The notes under the pieces: model-generated | What the model saw: only the letters and a program-made list of their open reading frames with translations | What the model was told of the DNA's origin: nothing | Databases searched by the model: none | Made by a program: the position numbers and the translations under genes | Part shown: positions 1-8,517 of the stretch, one piece after another | Position numbering within the stretch: position 1 is the stretch's first letter | How the letters are laid out: every line of letters begins with the position of its first letter | DNA from: Rhodococcus sp. 4CII | GTDB taxonomy: Bacteria > Actinomycetota > Actinomycetes > Mycobacteriales > Mycobacteriaceae | Direction: 5' to 3' | Length of the DNA: 64,000 bases | Assembly: GCF_014256275.1 (NCBI RefSeq) | Contig: NZ_JACCFE010000002.1 | Coordinates: forward strand, 3,390,001 to 3,454,000

Positions 1-52
1 CGTCGGCACCCGGACACACCAGGGCTCACAGCCCGTTGATGAAGGGACCCTC

Positions 53-676
53 GTGTCTGTTTACACGCTGCCGGAACTCCCGTACGACTATGCAGCTCTC
101 GAGCCGCACATCTCCGGCAAGATCATGGAACTGCACCACGACAAGCATCACGCCGCGTACGTGACCGGTGCCAACACGGCCCTCGACAAGCTCGCCGAGC
201 TCCGCGAGTCCGACACCCTGCCGGCCGTGGTCAACCTGCACGAGAAGAACCTCGCCTTCCACTTGGGCGGCCACACCAACCACACCGTCTTCTGGAACAA
301 CCTGTCCCCGGACGGCGGCGACAAGCCGACCGGTGAGCTCGCGGCCGCGATCGACGACCAGTTCGGCGGCTTCGACGCGTTCCGCAACCACTTCTCGGCC
401 AACGCCAACGCCATCCAGGGCTCCGGCTGGTCCATCCTGGCCTGGGATTCCATCGGCCAGCGCCTGCTCATCGTCCAGCTGTACGACCAGCAGGGCAACA
501 TCCCGATCGGCCTGACGCCGCTGCTGCTCCTCGATATGTGGGAGCACGCCTTCTACCTCGACTACCAGAACGTCAAGGGCGACTACGTCAAGGCATTCTG
601 GAACATCGTCAACTGGGCGGATGTCGCCGCTCGCTTCGAGAAGGCACGCACCCAGACCGCGGGTCTGATCGTCTAG
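53..676 (+). CDS. sodA: Superoxide dismutase, Mn/Fe family (probably Mn)
   Basis: The 207-residue product dismutates superoxide in the cytoplasm or at the cell surface. The metal ligands of the family are visible: H28 (in MELHHDKHH), H77 (in HTNHTVFW), D161 and H165 (in DMWEHAF). Gly72-Gly73 and a Gln at 146 (YDQQGN) are typical of Mn-specific enzymes; the M. tuberculosis Fe enzyme has His at the position of Gln146, so manganese is the better guess. Length is usual for the family. The GTG at 53 is chosen because GAAGGGA lies 5 bases upstream and the N-terminus then fits the family. It is monocistronic: a perfect 15-bp stem terminator follows. Only 52 bases of upstream sequence are present, so the promoter is probably outside the window. 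Metal choice is inference; the family is certain. Confidence 0.97.
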   Translation: MSVYTLPELPYDYAALEPHISGKIMELHHDKHHAAYVTGANTALDKLAELRESDTLPAVVNLHEKNLAFHLGGHTNHTVFWNNLSPDGGDKPTGELAAAIDDQFGGFDAFRNHFSANANAIQGSGWSILAWDSIGQRLLIVQLYDQQGNIPIGLTPLLLLDMWEHAFYLDYQNVKGDYVKAFWNIVNWADVAARFEKARTQTAGLIV

Positions 677-697
677 TTCTCCGGTTCTCGCAGCCTC

Positions 698-733
698 GGG
701 CGCCCGGAACACCGTCGAGTGTTCCGGGCGCCC
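698..733 (+). terminator. Terminator hairpin after sodA
   Basis: A perfect 15-bp inverted repeat (698-712 with 719-733, arm GGGCGCCCGGAACAC) with a six-base loop lies 22 bases after the sodA stop codon. There is no clear T-run, which is common for actinobacterial terminators. Confidence 0.85.
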
Positions 734-783
734 GTGCTCGTTTCGGGACCGGAATTCGCGTCCGAGCAGGGCCGAGCGTCCAA

Positions 784-798
784 TAGGCTTCGGAAGTG
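784..798 (+). promoter_or_regulatory. Probable leaderless promoter -10 for the amidase gene
   Basis: TAGGCT (784-789) sits exactly six bases before the GTG start at 796. This is the spacing expected if transcription starts at the first base of the start codon. No ribosome binding site is visible, which supports a leaderless transcript. Confidence 0.5.
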
Positions 799-2235
799 AC
801 CGAGTCCAGCGACCCCACCCGGGACGACACCGTCGTCCACGCCTTCCGCGACGACGCGCTCGGCGACCTCGACGCCACCGGCCTCGCAGCCCGGATCGCC
901 GCCGGGGAGGTGTCGGTCCGCGAGGTGACGGAGGCCGCGATCGCCCGCGCCGAGGCGGTCGGGCCCGCCCTGAACGGTGTGGCGTTCGCCGACTTCGACC
1001 GCGCGCTCGCGGCGGCGGACCGCCCGCACGACGGGGTGTTCGCGGGAGTGCCGACCGTCGTCAAGGACAATGTCGACGTCGCGGGCCTGCCCACGCAGCA
1101 CGGCAGCGTCGCGTTCGTCGCGCGGCCTGCCGCCGCCGACAGCGACTTCGTCACCCAATACCTGTCCACGGGCCTGCTCTCGCTCGGGAAGAGCCGCCTC
1201 CCGGAGTTCGGGTTCAGTGCCTCCACCGAATTCATGGACGCCGAACCCGTGCACAACCCGTGGAATCCCGCGTACTCGCCGGGCGCGTCGTCCGGCGGTT
1301 CGGCCGCGCTCGTCGCCTCGGGTGTGGTGCCGATCGCGCACGCCAACGACGGCGGCGGGTCCATCCGCATTCCTGCTGCCGCCTGTGGGCTCGTCGGACT
1401 GAAACCGTCCCGCGGCCGGACGGTCCCCGACGCCATGGACAAGACGTTGCCGATCCGGATCATCGCGCAGGGCGCCGTCACCCGGTCGGTCCGGGACACC
1501 GCACAATGGATGGCGGCCGCCGAACGGTACTACCGCAATCCCGATCTGCCGCCCATCCGATTGGTCGAGGGGCCGGGCCGCACCCGGCTGAGGGTCGGGG
1601 TGGTCGTCGATTCGGTGACCGTGACCCGAACCGACGACGAGACCCGCAAATCGGTGCACGCGACCGCGGACCTGCTGGCGGATCTCGGGCACCACGTCGA
1701 GGAGTGCCCGATGCCGGTGGGGCCCTCGTTCGTCGAGGACTTCTGCATCTACTGGGGGTTCCTGTCGTTCGTCATCTCCAACAATGGAAAGCGGATGCTC
1801 GGACCGGACTTCGACCGGGACGCCACCGACAACCTGACGCGCGGACTCGCCGCGATGTACCGCAAGAAGATCGCGAAGACTCCGCGGGTGCTGTACCGGC
1901 TGCGCCGCACATACCGCGACTACGCGCAGATGTTCCAGAAGTACGACGTGATCCTGTCACCGACCCTGGCCCACACGACGCCGGAGCTCGGATACCTCTC
2001 GCCGACACAGAGTTTCGAGGAGTTGTTCGACAAGCTGATCGCGTACACGGCGTTCACGCCGCTCAACAATGCGTCGGGCGGGCCGGCCATCTCCCTCCCC
2101 ATGCACGAGACCTCTCGCGGGCTGCCGCTGGCGTCGCACTTCTCCGCGGATCACGGCGACGAGCGGACCCTGCTCGAGTTGGCGTTCGAGCTCGAGCAGG
2201 CGACGCCGTGGCGTCGCATCCAGGACGCCGGCTGA
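796..2235 (+). CDS. Amidase signature family amidohydrolase
   Basis: The 479-residue protein belongs to the amidase-signature (AS) family, which hydrolyses amide bonds with a Ser-cisSer-Lys triad. The triad is visible as K90 (VVKDNVDV), S165 (GASSGGSAA) and S189 (DGGGSIRIPA), with the 24-residue Ser-Ser spacing of the family. Length is normal. It resembles the 6-aminohexanoate-cyclic-dimer-hydrolase type more than the GatA subunit, as no gatC or gatB is nearby. The GTG at 796 has no ribosome binding site but follows a -10-like TAGGCT by six bases. It converges with the YhgE-like gene, leaving three bases between them. The substrate cannot be read from the sequence. Confidence 0.9.
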   Translation: MTESSDPTRDDTVVHAFRDDALGDLDATGLAARIAAGEVSVREVTEAAIARAEAVGPALNGVAFADFDRALAAADRPHDGVFAGVPTVVKDNVDVAGLPTQHGSVAFVARPAAADSDFVTQYLSTGLLSLGKSRLPEFGFSASTEFMDAEPVHNPWNPAYSPGASSGGSAALVASGVVPIAHANDGGGSIRIPAAACGLVGLKPSRGRTVPDAMDKTLPIRIIAQGAVTRSVRDTAQWMAAAERYYRNPDLPPIRLVEGPGRTRLRVGVVVDSVTVTRTDDETRKSVHATADLLADLGHHVEECPMPVGPSFVEDFCIYWGFLSFVISNNGKRMLGPDFDRDATDNLTRGLAAMYRKKIAKTPRVLYRLRRTYRDYAQMFQKYDVILSPTLAHTTPELGYLSPTQSFEELFDKLIAYTAFTPLNNASGGPAISLPMHETSRGLPLASHFSADHGDERTLLELAFELEQATPWRRIQDAG

Positions 2236-2238
2236 CGG

Positions 2239-3588
2239 TCAGGCCCTGCGCCGCAGACCCATCCACACGACGGCGCCCGCGAGCAGCACCGTGGTGATCC
2301 CGAACGCGACGGCGAGGTGCTCGGCGGTCAGTAGCGGTGCGGGCGCGGAGAGAGTGCGCGTCACCGCGACCGGTTCGGCGAGGACCGTCGCCAACTGGTT
2401 CTGCTGCGCCGGCGTGCGCACCGGCATCGCCGCGACCCCGTTGTTCAGGTCGGTGGACAGCTGCCCCGACAGCGCCTTCAGCTTCGCGAAGCCGTCGACG
2501 ATCTGCGAGGTGGCGCCGTCGAGCATCGCCGGTGCCTGATCGGCGATCGGGACGATGCCGTCGTTCAGTTGCCGCGCTCCGCTGCTCAGCTGATTGCTGG
2601 CGTCGGTGAGCTGACCCATCGCGACCCGCACGAGTTCGCCGAGGTCCGTCTCCGGCCCGACCTGCCCACCCAGGAGACCGGGCACCGAGCCCAGCTGCGA
2701 GGAGAGCAGATCGAGGTCGGCGCCGACCTGCCTCAGGGACGGGACCACCTCCGGCGCAACGGGGGTGCCGTCGAGGATGCGGATCGCGTCGTCGATCCTG
2801 GTGCGCATCTGCGTGGCGCTGTCGTTCGCCTCGCCCAGCGTCAACCCCAGCGCACTCAACCGGTCCGCGAGGCCGTTGGCCGTCCCCGACGTCTCACCGA
2901 CCACACCGGCCACCTGATCGGCCACGCCCAGCAGTTGCACCGACCCGGCGCGTGCCGTCTCGAGATACGGGAGCAGGGTGTCGGCGCCCTCGGTGAGCTG
3001 TTGCGCCGCATCGTCCGCCGCGGCCGTGCCCGCCGCGAGGAATCCGGCCGTCATTCCCGCCTGCTGGAACCGCGTCCGCGACGAAGACATGTTCGCCAGC
3101 AGATCCGTGATGCCGTCCGCGCCGATCTGCGACGACACCACCCCGGAGAGTTCCTCGGACGCGCCGGTGTCGGAACCCGCGACGTCGAGGTCGAGGGTGG
3201 CCTGCCGGGGCTTCGCGCCCCACACCGACGACACCGCGTCGCTGAAGTCCTCGGGCACGGTCACCGTGGCGAACCAGTCGCCACCCGCCGCCGTGTCCGC
3301 GTCGACCACCTGCCAGTCGAATGCCTCGTTCGCCTCGAGCTTCTCGATCAGTGTGTCGCTCGCACGCACCGGTTTTCCGTCCACGGTGGCACCGGCATCG
3401 GTGTTGACGATCGCCACGGTCCGGCCGCCGGCCCCGCGGTCGCCGAGGAACACGTATCCGAGTCCCGCCGCGGACGCGAGGACCAGACCCGCCATGGCGG
3501 CCGCGGCGACGCGCCGGGAACCGAGGACCTTTCGCGTCGACTCGGTTCGGGCGTGATTCGCGGAATTCCGTGCGCGCTCAGAGGTCAT
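2239..3588 (-). CDS. YhgE/Pip-like membrane-anchored envelope protein
   Basis: The 449-residue protein has an N-terminal transmembrane segment (about residues 20-42), a large extracytoplasmic region rich in small residues and heptad-like helices, and a C-terminal transmembrane segment (about 420-440) followed by Arg residues. The start of the outer region (TVAIVNTDAGATVDGKPV) is typical of YhgE/Pip proteins, the phage-infection-protein family related to ABC-2 permeases and associated in other actinobacteria with surface export. Canonical Pip proteins are longer and have several C-terminal membrane helices, so this is a short form. The ATG at 3588 is chosen over an in-frame start 41 codons upstream because the membrane segment then sits near the N-terminus. 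Precise role is unknown. Confidence 0.75.
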   Translation of the reverse strand: MTSERARNSANHARTESTRKVLGSRRVAAAAMAGLVLASAAGLGYVFLGDRGAGGRTVAIVNTDAGATVDGKPVRASDTLIEKLEANEAFDWQVVDADTAAGGDWFATVTVPEDFSDAVSSVWGAKPRQATLDLDVAGSDTGASEELSGVVSSQIGADGITDLLANMSSSRTRFQQAGMTAGFLAAGTAAADDAAQQLTEGADTLLPYLETARAGSVQLLGVADQVAGVVGETSGTANGLADRLSALGLTLGEANDSATQMRTRIDDAIRILDGTPVAPEVVPSLRQVGADLDLLSSQLGSVPGLLGGQVGPETDLGELVRVAMGQLTDASNQLSSGARQLNDGIVPIADQAPAMLDGATSQIVDGFAKLKALSGQLSTDLNNGVAAMPVRTPAQQNQLATVLAEPVAVTRTLSAPAPLLTAEHLAVAFGITTVLLAGAVVWMGLRRRA

Positions 3589-3782
3589 TCCGGTGAGGGT
3601 AGGGCGCTCTTCTAGCGGGAGAGTGTGGCGATTCTGAGGATTCTCTGAGATCTCCGTCCGCAAATGGTTAGCACTCCCATGCTCTTGTGTGCCAGGCACT
3701 GTCGGGCGCATTCTTCAAGTACCCAACGAGGTGTGCAGAACGAGTCGTGTTCGAAACGCGTCATCACACCGAGGAGGCAGAG

Positions 3783-4310
3783 ATGAACAGGGACGGCTAC
3801 ATCGGCATCTCGCCCTTCCAGGCTGCGGGTACCTTGCGGGGATTTGTCATTTCCGGGCGCTGGCCCGACACCACCAAGGAATGGGCCCAGCTGCTGGCGC
3901 TCGCCGTGCGGGTGGCGTGCGTTCCGGGTCTGCTCCACACCACGACCGTCTTCGGCGCGCACGAGGACCTTCCCGAGGAGCCGGAGCCCGAGACCGTCGG
4001 ACTCGTGGTGGCCGAGGGCACCGTGCTCGGGGAGTTCGCGCTCGCCCCCGGCCGCTTCGCGGATCACCAGCCGCCTGCGCTGATGATGCTGCATCCGCCG
4101 TCCGAGACCACCCCGTCGCTTCCGGAATGCGCGGGCGCCGCGTCCGGCTGCGTGCTCCTGCCGGGGCTCCCCCACCTGGGGCTGGAACACCGGGCGGCAT
4201 GGGTGGAAGCGGAGGCGGACGGGACGGTGACGTCGATGGTCAGTCGGGTGGGTATCGACCCGATCAGCGACCCCGACACTGCCGTTTTGGCCATGCTGCT
4301 GGCCTCGTGA
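3783..4310 (+). CDS. Conserved hypothetical protein
   Basis: I do not recognise this 175-residue protein. It is soluble, acidic, without a signal peptide or membrane helices, and begins MNRDGYIGISPFQAAG. The ATG at 3783 is chosen because GAGGAG lies seven bases upstream; the longer open frame from 3687 has no ribosome binding site. It stands alone between the divergent YhgE-like gene and the manganese riboswitch. About 110 bases upstream is a TTAGCACTC half-site of the HrcA/CIRCE type, but the second half is poor. Confidence 0.7.
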   Translation: MNRDGYIGISPFQAAGTLRGFVISGRWPDTTKEWAQLLALAVRVACVPGLLHTTTVFGAHEDLPEEPEPETVGLVVAEGTVLGEFALAPGRFADHQPPALMMLHPPSETTPSLPECAGAASGCVLLPGLPHLGLEHRAAWVEAEADGTVTSMVSRVGIDPISDPDTAVLAMLLAS

Positions 4311-4395
4311 GGATACCCGAAGTTTCTCCGGTCGGTGTCCCAAACTTATTGCCGCCTTTGCCTTTTCATGTAAGCCGCGCTAACGTTGCGGACAT

Positions 4396-4512
4396 CGAAG
4401 GGGAGTAGCCCCCAATCGCCTGTGTCGACATACTGGCTCGTTGCCTCACCGCACCGGACCCGGCCTGGCGAACCGTCGCCGAATCATCCGGTGCCGGTGG
4501 GCGAGACCTTCG
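4396..4512 (+). ncRNA. yybP-ykoY manganese-sensing riboswitch aptamer
   Basis: Both conserved halves of the aptamer are present: GAAGGGGAGTAGCC at 4397-4410 and GGCGAGACCTTC at 4500-4511. They match the L1 and L3 signature loops that bind Mn2+ in known members. The closing helix P1 forms from CGAAG (4396-4400) and CTTCG (4508-4512). It precedes a TMEM165/GDT1 gene, a known partner of this riboswitch. An internal variable stem lies between the halves. Transcription probably starts shortly upstream, near 4350-4390. Confidence 0.88.
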
Positions 4513-4514
4513 GC

Positions 4515-4590
4515 CGGGCAGACGTACCCGCGTCTGCCAGGCCGGAGGAATCCACCTGTCATCCTCCGACCGACTACCTGGAGGAGGATG
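4515..4590 (+). promoter_or_regulatory. Translational expression platform of the Mn riboswitch
   Basis: CATCCTCC (4560-4567) is fully complementary to GGAGGATG (4583-4590), which contains the ribosome binding site and ATG of the exporter gene. The same TCCTCC (4562-4567) can instead pair with GGAGGA at 4544-4549, which would free the ribosome binding site. A stable hairpin GGCAGACG/CGTCTGCC follows the aptamer at about 4517-4538. These mutually exclusive pairings are what a translation-controlling switch needs; folding energies were not computed. Confidence 0.65.
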
Positions 4591-5295
4591 CTCGTGCTGA
4601 CCGCCGCACTGCTGAGTTTCGGTGTGATCTTCGTCGCCGAACTGGGTGACAAATCTCAGCTCATGGCGATGACGTTCGCCCTGCGCTACCGCTGGTGGGT
4701 GGTGATCGCCGGCATCACCGTCGCCACCACCGTGGTCCACCTGGTGTCCGTGGCCGTCGGCCACTACCTCGGCGTCGCGCTCCCGACCGCGGCGATCAGC
4801 ATCGTCGGCGGCGCCGCCTTCCTCGTCTTCGGCGCCTGGACGCTGCGCGGCGACAACCTCAGCGAAGACGAGCAACTCAAGGCGGGCCGGGCCACCCGCT
4901 CCGCGTTCCTGGCCGTCACGTCCGCGTTCTTCCTCGCCGAACTCGGCGACAAGACGATGCTCGCCACCATCACCCTCGCCACCGACCACGACACGGTCGG
5001 CGTGTGGATCGGCTCGACCGTCGGCATGGTGGCGGCCGACGCCCTGGCCATCGTCGTCGGCGCCGTACTGGGCAGGCACCTTCCCGAGAGCGTCATCCGC
5101 GTCGGCGCGGCCGTGCTGTTCTTCGCGTTCGGCATCTGGTTGCTGCTGGAGGGTCTGCTGCCCGGCAATCCCGTGGGCCCGATCGCCGGCGTCGCGGTCG
5201 TCGTGCTGGCACTCGCCGGGGCCGCGGGTCGCGCGGTCTGGTCGCGACGGCGCGGCGTCCCCGCGGAGAGCGCGCCGATGCAGCACCAGGACTGA
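4588..5295 (+). CDS. TMEM165/GDT1 (UPF0016) family manganese exporter
   Basis: The 235-residue inner membrane protein carries the two hallmark E-x-G-D-K motifs, E18-L-G-D-K22 and E118-L-G-D-K122, one in each three-helix half, separated by a charged central loop (about residues 86-104). Members of the family export Mn2+ in exchange for another cation. ATG at 4588 follows GGAGGAGG and gives a hydrophobic N-terminus; the upstream in-frame codons fall inside the riboswitch. Control by the upstream manganese riboswitch supports Mn2+ as substrate. A Mn-type superoxide dismutase is encoded 4 kb away. It is apparently monocistronic, with 83 bases before the next gene. Confidence 0.92.
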   Translation: MLVLTAALLSFGVIFVAELGDKSQLMAMTFALRYRWWVVIAGITVATTVVHLVSVAVGHYLGVALPTAAISIVGGAAFLVFGAWTLRGDNLSEDEQLKAGRATRSAFLAVTSAFFLAELGDKTMLATITLATDHDTVGVWIGSTVGMVAADALAIVVGAVLGRHLPESVIRVGAAVLFFAFGIWLLLEGLLPGNPVGPIAGVAVVVLALAGAAGRAVWSRRRGVPAESAPMQHQD

Positions 5296-5378
5296 ATTCC
5301 GGTCGACAAAGGCGCGCCCCGGGGCAATACTCGGAGCCCAGGAGTACCTCGCAGTTCTGTACGGACGAGAGGGCGTGC

Positions 5379-7055
5379 GTGAACCATCCCGTAGCGAGCG
5401 GCAAGCCGGCGATCCTCACCGTCGACGACGATCCGGGGGTCTCCCGCGCCGTCGCCCGCGACCTTCGGCGCCGATACGGCGAGAGGTACCGCATCATCCG
5501 CGCCGAATCCGGCGAGTCGGCGCTCGATGCGATGAAGCAGATGAAGCTGCGGGGAGATCCCGTCGCCGCGATCCTCGCCGACTACCGCATGCCGGCGATG
5601 AGCGGAATCGAGTTCCTCGAGAAGGCCATGGATCTGTATCCGCGGGCGCGCCGGGTGCTGCTCACCGCGTACGCCGACACGGATGCGGCCATCGAGGCGA
5701 TCAACGTCATCGACCTCGACCACTACCTGCTCAAACCGTGGGATCCGCCCGAGGAGAAGCTGTATCCGGTGGTCGACGCGCTGCTCGAGGCGTGGGCGTC
5801 GTCGGATCACCACCCCGCCGAGGAGACGAAGGTCGTGGGCCACCGCTGGGCGCCGCGGTCCTCGGAAGTGCGCGAGTTCCTGGCCCGCAACCAGTTGTCG
5901 TACCGCTGGTACATGTCGGACGAGGCGGAGGGCGGCCGGTTGCTCAGCGCCGCCGGGGAGGACGGCCGTCGCCTGCCGGTGGTGATCTGCGCCGACGGCG
6001 AATGCCTCGTGGAGCCGTCCGACACCGAACTGGGCAGGCGTCTCGGTCTCCGGACCGACCCGTCGGAGAACTTCTACGACCTCGTGGTCGTCGGTGGCGG
6101 ACCGGCCGGTCTGGGCGCCGCCGTGTACGGCGCCTCGGAAGGACTGCGCACCGCCCTGATCGAGCGGACGGCGACCGGCGGGCAGGCGGGTCAGAGCTCA
6201 CGGATCGAAAACTATCTCGGATTTCCCGACGGCGTGTCCGGCGCCCAGCTGGCCGAGCGGGCCCGCAGGCAGGCAACCCGGTTCGGGGCGGAACTGATCA
6301 CCACCCGCGACGTCGTGGCGCTCGAGGTCAACGGCTCGGCGCGCACCGTCCGGTTCGCGGATGGCGACACCATCGACGCGCACACGGTCATCCTGGCGAC
6401 CGGCGTCTCCTACCGGCGTCATCCGGCGCCCGGAGTCGACGACCTCACCGGGCGCGGCGTCTACTACGGCTCCGCCGTCACCGAGGCCGCCCGCTGCACC
6501 GACCAGGACGTGTACATCGTCGGCGGGGCCAACTCTGCTGGACAGGCGGCGGTGTACCTTTCGCGGGGCGCCCGCTCGGTCACCATCGTGGTGCGGGCGC
6601 AGTCGCTCGAGGATTCGATGTCGTACTACCTCGTCCAGCAGATCGAACGGAACCCGCGCATCCACGTCCGGCCGTGCACCGAGGTGATCGGCGTCGAGGG
6701 CGAGGGCCACCTCGAGAAGATCCGGCTGCGCAACAACGCAACCGGGGACGAGGACACCGTCGACGCCGGGTTCCTGTTCCTCTTCATCGGCGCCGCACCG
6801 CGCACCGAATGGCTCGACGGCGTCGTCGCGCGGGACGAGAACGGGTTCGTCGTGTCCGGGCCGGACCTGGTCGTCGACGGGAAGCCACCGAGCGGCTGGC
6901 CCCTCGACCGTCTCCCCCACCACCTCGAGACGAGCGTCCCGGGGATCTTCGCGGCCGGTGACGTGCGCGCCGAGTCGGCGAAGCGGGTGGCGTCAGCGGT
7001 CGGGGAAGGCGCCATGGCCGTGATGCTCGTCCACCGCTACATCGGCCAACCGTGA
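5379..7055 (+). CDS. Response regulator fused to thioredoxin-reductase-like flavoprotein
   Basis: The 558-residue protein has three parts. Residues 10-130 are a receiver domain with acidic pocket D16-D18, phospho-acceptor D68 and K119. Residues 150-225 look like a thioredoxin/glutaredoxin-fold domain without a CxxC. Residues 233-555 are an FAD/NAD(P)-binding reductase of the TrxR type (GGGPAGLG at 239-246, second dinucleotide motif VGGANSAG near 381-388). The TrxR redox pair CxxC is absent: the aligned stretch reads YYGSAVTEA (362-370). GTG at 5379 follows GAGAGGG at good spacing. It lies 13 bases before the histidine kinase gene, so phosphorylation by that kinase is expected. The output is probably enzymatic or redox-signalling rather than DNA binding; the electron acceptor is unknown. 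Confidence 0.88.
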   Translation: MNHPVASGKPAILTVDDDPGVSRAVARDLRRRYGERYRIIRAESGESALDAMKQMKLRGDPVAAILADYRMPAMSGIEFLEKAMDLYPRARRVLLTAYADTDAAIEAINVIDLDHYLLKPWDPPEEKLYPVVDALLEAWASSDHHPAEETKVVGHRWAPRSSEVREFLARNQLSYRWYMSDEAEGGRLLSAAGEDGRRLPVVICADGECLVEPSDTELGRRLGLRTDPSENFYDLVVVGGGPAGLGAAVYGASEGLRTALIERTATGGQAGQSSRIENYLGFPDGVSGAQLAERARRQATRFGAELITTRDVVALEVNGSARTVRFADGDTIDAHTVILATGVSYRRHPAPGVDDLTGRGVYYGSAVTEAARCTDQDVYIVGGANSAGQAAVYLSRGARSVTIVVRAQSLEDSMSYYLVQQIERNPRIHVRPCTEVIGVEGEGHLEKIRLRNNATGDEDTVDAGFLFLFIGAAPRTEWLDGVVARDENGFVVSGPDLVVDGKPPSGWPLDRLPHHLETSVPGIFAAGDVRAESAKRVASAVGEGAMAVMLVHRYIGQP

Positions 7056-7068
7056 TCGGGGGCAGACC

Positions 7069-8517
7069 ATGACCCACATCCCGTGCAAACCGCCCGAGCT
7101 GAGGACGCTGTTCCTCTTCGAGCACCTCACCGACCACCAACTCGAGCAGCTCTGCGAGAACGGGCACATCGAGCTGATCGAACCCGGGCCGGTATACGCG
7201 GAGGGTGACATCGCGTCGTGCTTCTACGTGCTGATCGAGGGTGAGATCGTACTGAGCAAGCTGTCGGGCGGCGAGGAGATCGAGTTCAACCGGACATCCC
7301 AGCGCGGCGTGTACGCCGGTGCCTGGCAGTCGTACCTCGGTGACCGCGCCCCCCAGACGTACACCGCGTCGATGCGGGTCACCGCCCCGTCGAAGTTCTT
7401 CGTCCTCGACGCCGACCGGTTCGGACAGCTGATGCGCGAGTGGTTCCCGATGGCCGTGCACCTCCTGGAAGGGCTGTTCTTCGGCAACCAGAACGCGAAA
7501 CAGGTCGTCGATCAGCGGGAACGTCTCCTCGCGCTGGGTTCGTTGTCCGCGGGGCTCACCCACGAACTCAACAACCCCGCGGCCGCCGCGGTCCGGGCGA
7601 CGGCGTCGCTGCGCGACCGGGTATCGCACATGCGGCAGAAGCTCGGCGTCATCGCGTCGGGCGTATACGACCGGCAGGCGCTCGCCACGTTGATCCGGTT
7701 GCAGGAGGAGGCCGCCGAACTGGTGGCGAAGGCGCCGACGCTCACTCCCCTCGAGGCATCCGACCGCGAGGACGTACTCGGCGACTGGTTCGACGACCAC
7801 GGCGTCTCGGGCGGCTGGGACCTGGCGCCCACGTTCGTACAGGCGGGTCTCGATGTGCCGTGGCTCGAGCGGATCGCGGCCTCCGTCGACGACGAGACGA
7901 TGGTCGAGAGCGCGATCCGCTGGCTCAACTACACCCTCGAGACCGAACTGCTGATGAACGAGATCGCCGACTCCACCGCCCGCGTCTCCACGCTCGTGAA
8001 CGCCGCCAAGCAGTACTCGCAGATGGACCGCGCCCCGTACCAGCGCGTCGACCTGCGGGAACTCCTCGACAGCTCCCTGGTGATGCTCGGCCGCAAGATC
8101 GGCGACTCGATCACGGTGGTGAAGGAGTACGACCCCACGCTGCCGCAGGTCCCCGCCTACGCCGCGGAACTCAACCAGGTGTGGACCAACCTCATCGACA
8201 ACGCCGTCGCCGCGATGGACGGCCGCGGCACCCTCACCGTCCGCACGCGGCGCGACGACGACATGGCCCTCATCGAGATCGGCGACACCGGACCCGGAGT
8301 GCCCGAAGAGATCCGGTCGCGCATCTTCGAACCGTTCTTCACCACGAAACCCGTCGGCGAGGGAACGGGGCTCGGCCTCGACATCTCCTGGCGCATCGTC
8401 GTGAAGAAGCACCGCGGCGACCTGCGCGTCGAATCCGAACCGGGCGACACCCGGTTCCAGGTGCGCATTCCGATCGAACCCGAAGTCGTATCAGCAGAAG
8501 GAGTTTCAGATGGGTGA
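7069..8517 (+). CDS. Histidine kinase with N-terminal cyclic-nucleotide-binding domain
   Basis: The 482-residue cytoplasmic kinase has a CAP_ED/cNMP-type domain at about residues 15-125, then an H-box with phospho-acceptor H165 (GLTHELNNP), a long helical insert (180-330) and a HATPase domain. N box (NLIDNAVAAM), G1 (GDTGPGV), F box (EPFFTTK) and G2 (GTGLGLDI) are all seen. There are no membrane helices, so the signal is intracellular, perhaps a nucleotide or a redox state. It lies 13 bases after the receiver-reductase gene and overlaps the zinc-finger gene by eight bases, which argues for one operon and one signalling unit. Confidence 0.9.
   Translation: MTHIPCKPPELRTLFLFEHLTDHQLEQLCENGHIELIEPGPVYAEGDIASCFYVLIEGEIVLSKLSGGEEIEFNRTSQRGVYAGAWQSYLGDRAPQTYTASMRVTAPSKFFVLDADRFGQLMREWFPMAVHLLEGLFFGNQNAKQVVDQRERLLALGSLSAGLTHELNNPAAAAVRATASLRDRVSHMRQKLGVIASGVYDRQALATLIRLQEEAAELVAKAPTLTPLEASDREDVLGDWFDDHGVSGGWDLAPTFVQAGLDVPWLERIAASVDDETMVESAIRWLNYTLETELLMNEIADSTARVSTLVNAAKQYSQMDRAPYQRVDLRELLDSSLVMLGRKIGDSITVVKEYDPTLPQVPAYAAELNQVWTNLIDNAVAAMDGRGTLTVRTRRDDDMALIEIGDTGPGVPEEIRSRIFEPFFTTKPVGEGTGLGLDISWRIVVKKHRGDLRVESEPGDTRFQVRIPIEPEVVSAEGVSDG

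Noticed and set aside
2569..3615. 348-residue plus-strand frame opposite the YhgE-like gene
   Set aside because: Codon pattern and composition are those of a shadow of the minus-strand gene; no start signal or known domain.
3668..3695. TTAGCACTC half of a CIRCE (HrcA) site
   Set aside because: The second half reads GTGTGCCAG instead of GAGTGCTAA (6 of 9 match) and the spacer is 10, not 9. The downstream gene is not a chaperone.
4695..5378. Upstream open frame joined to the receiver-TrxR gene
   Set aside because: It is Arg/His-rich text antiparallel in character to the exporter gene it overlaps. GTG 5379 has a ribosome binding site and starts the receiver domain.
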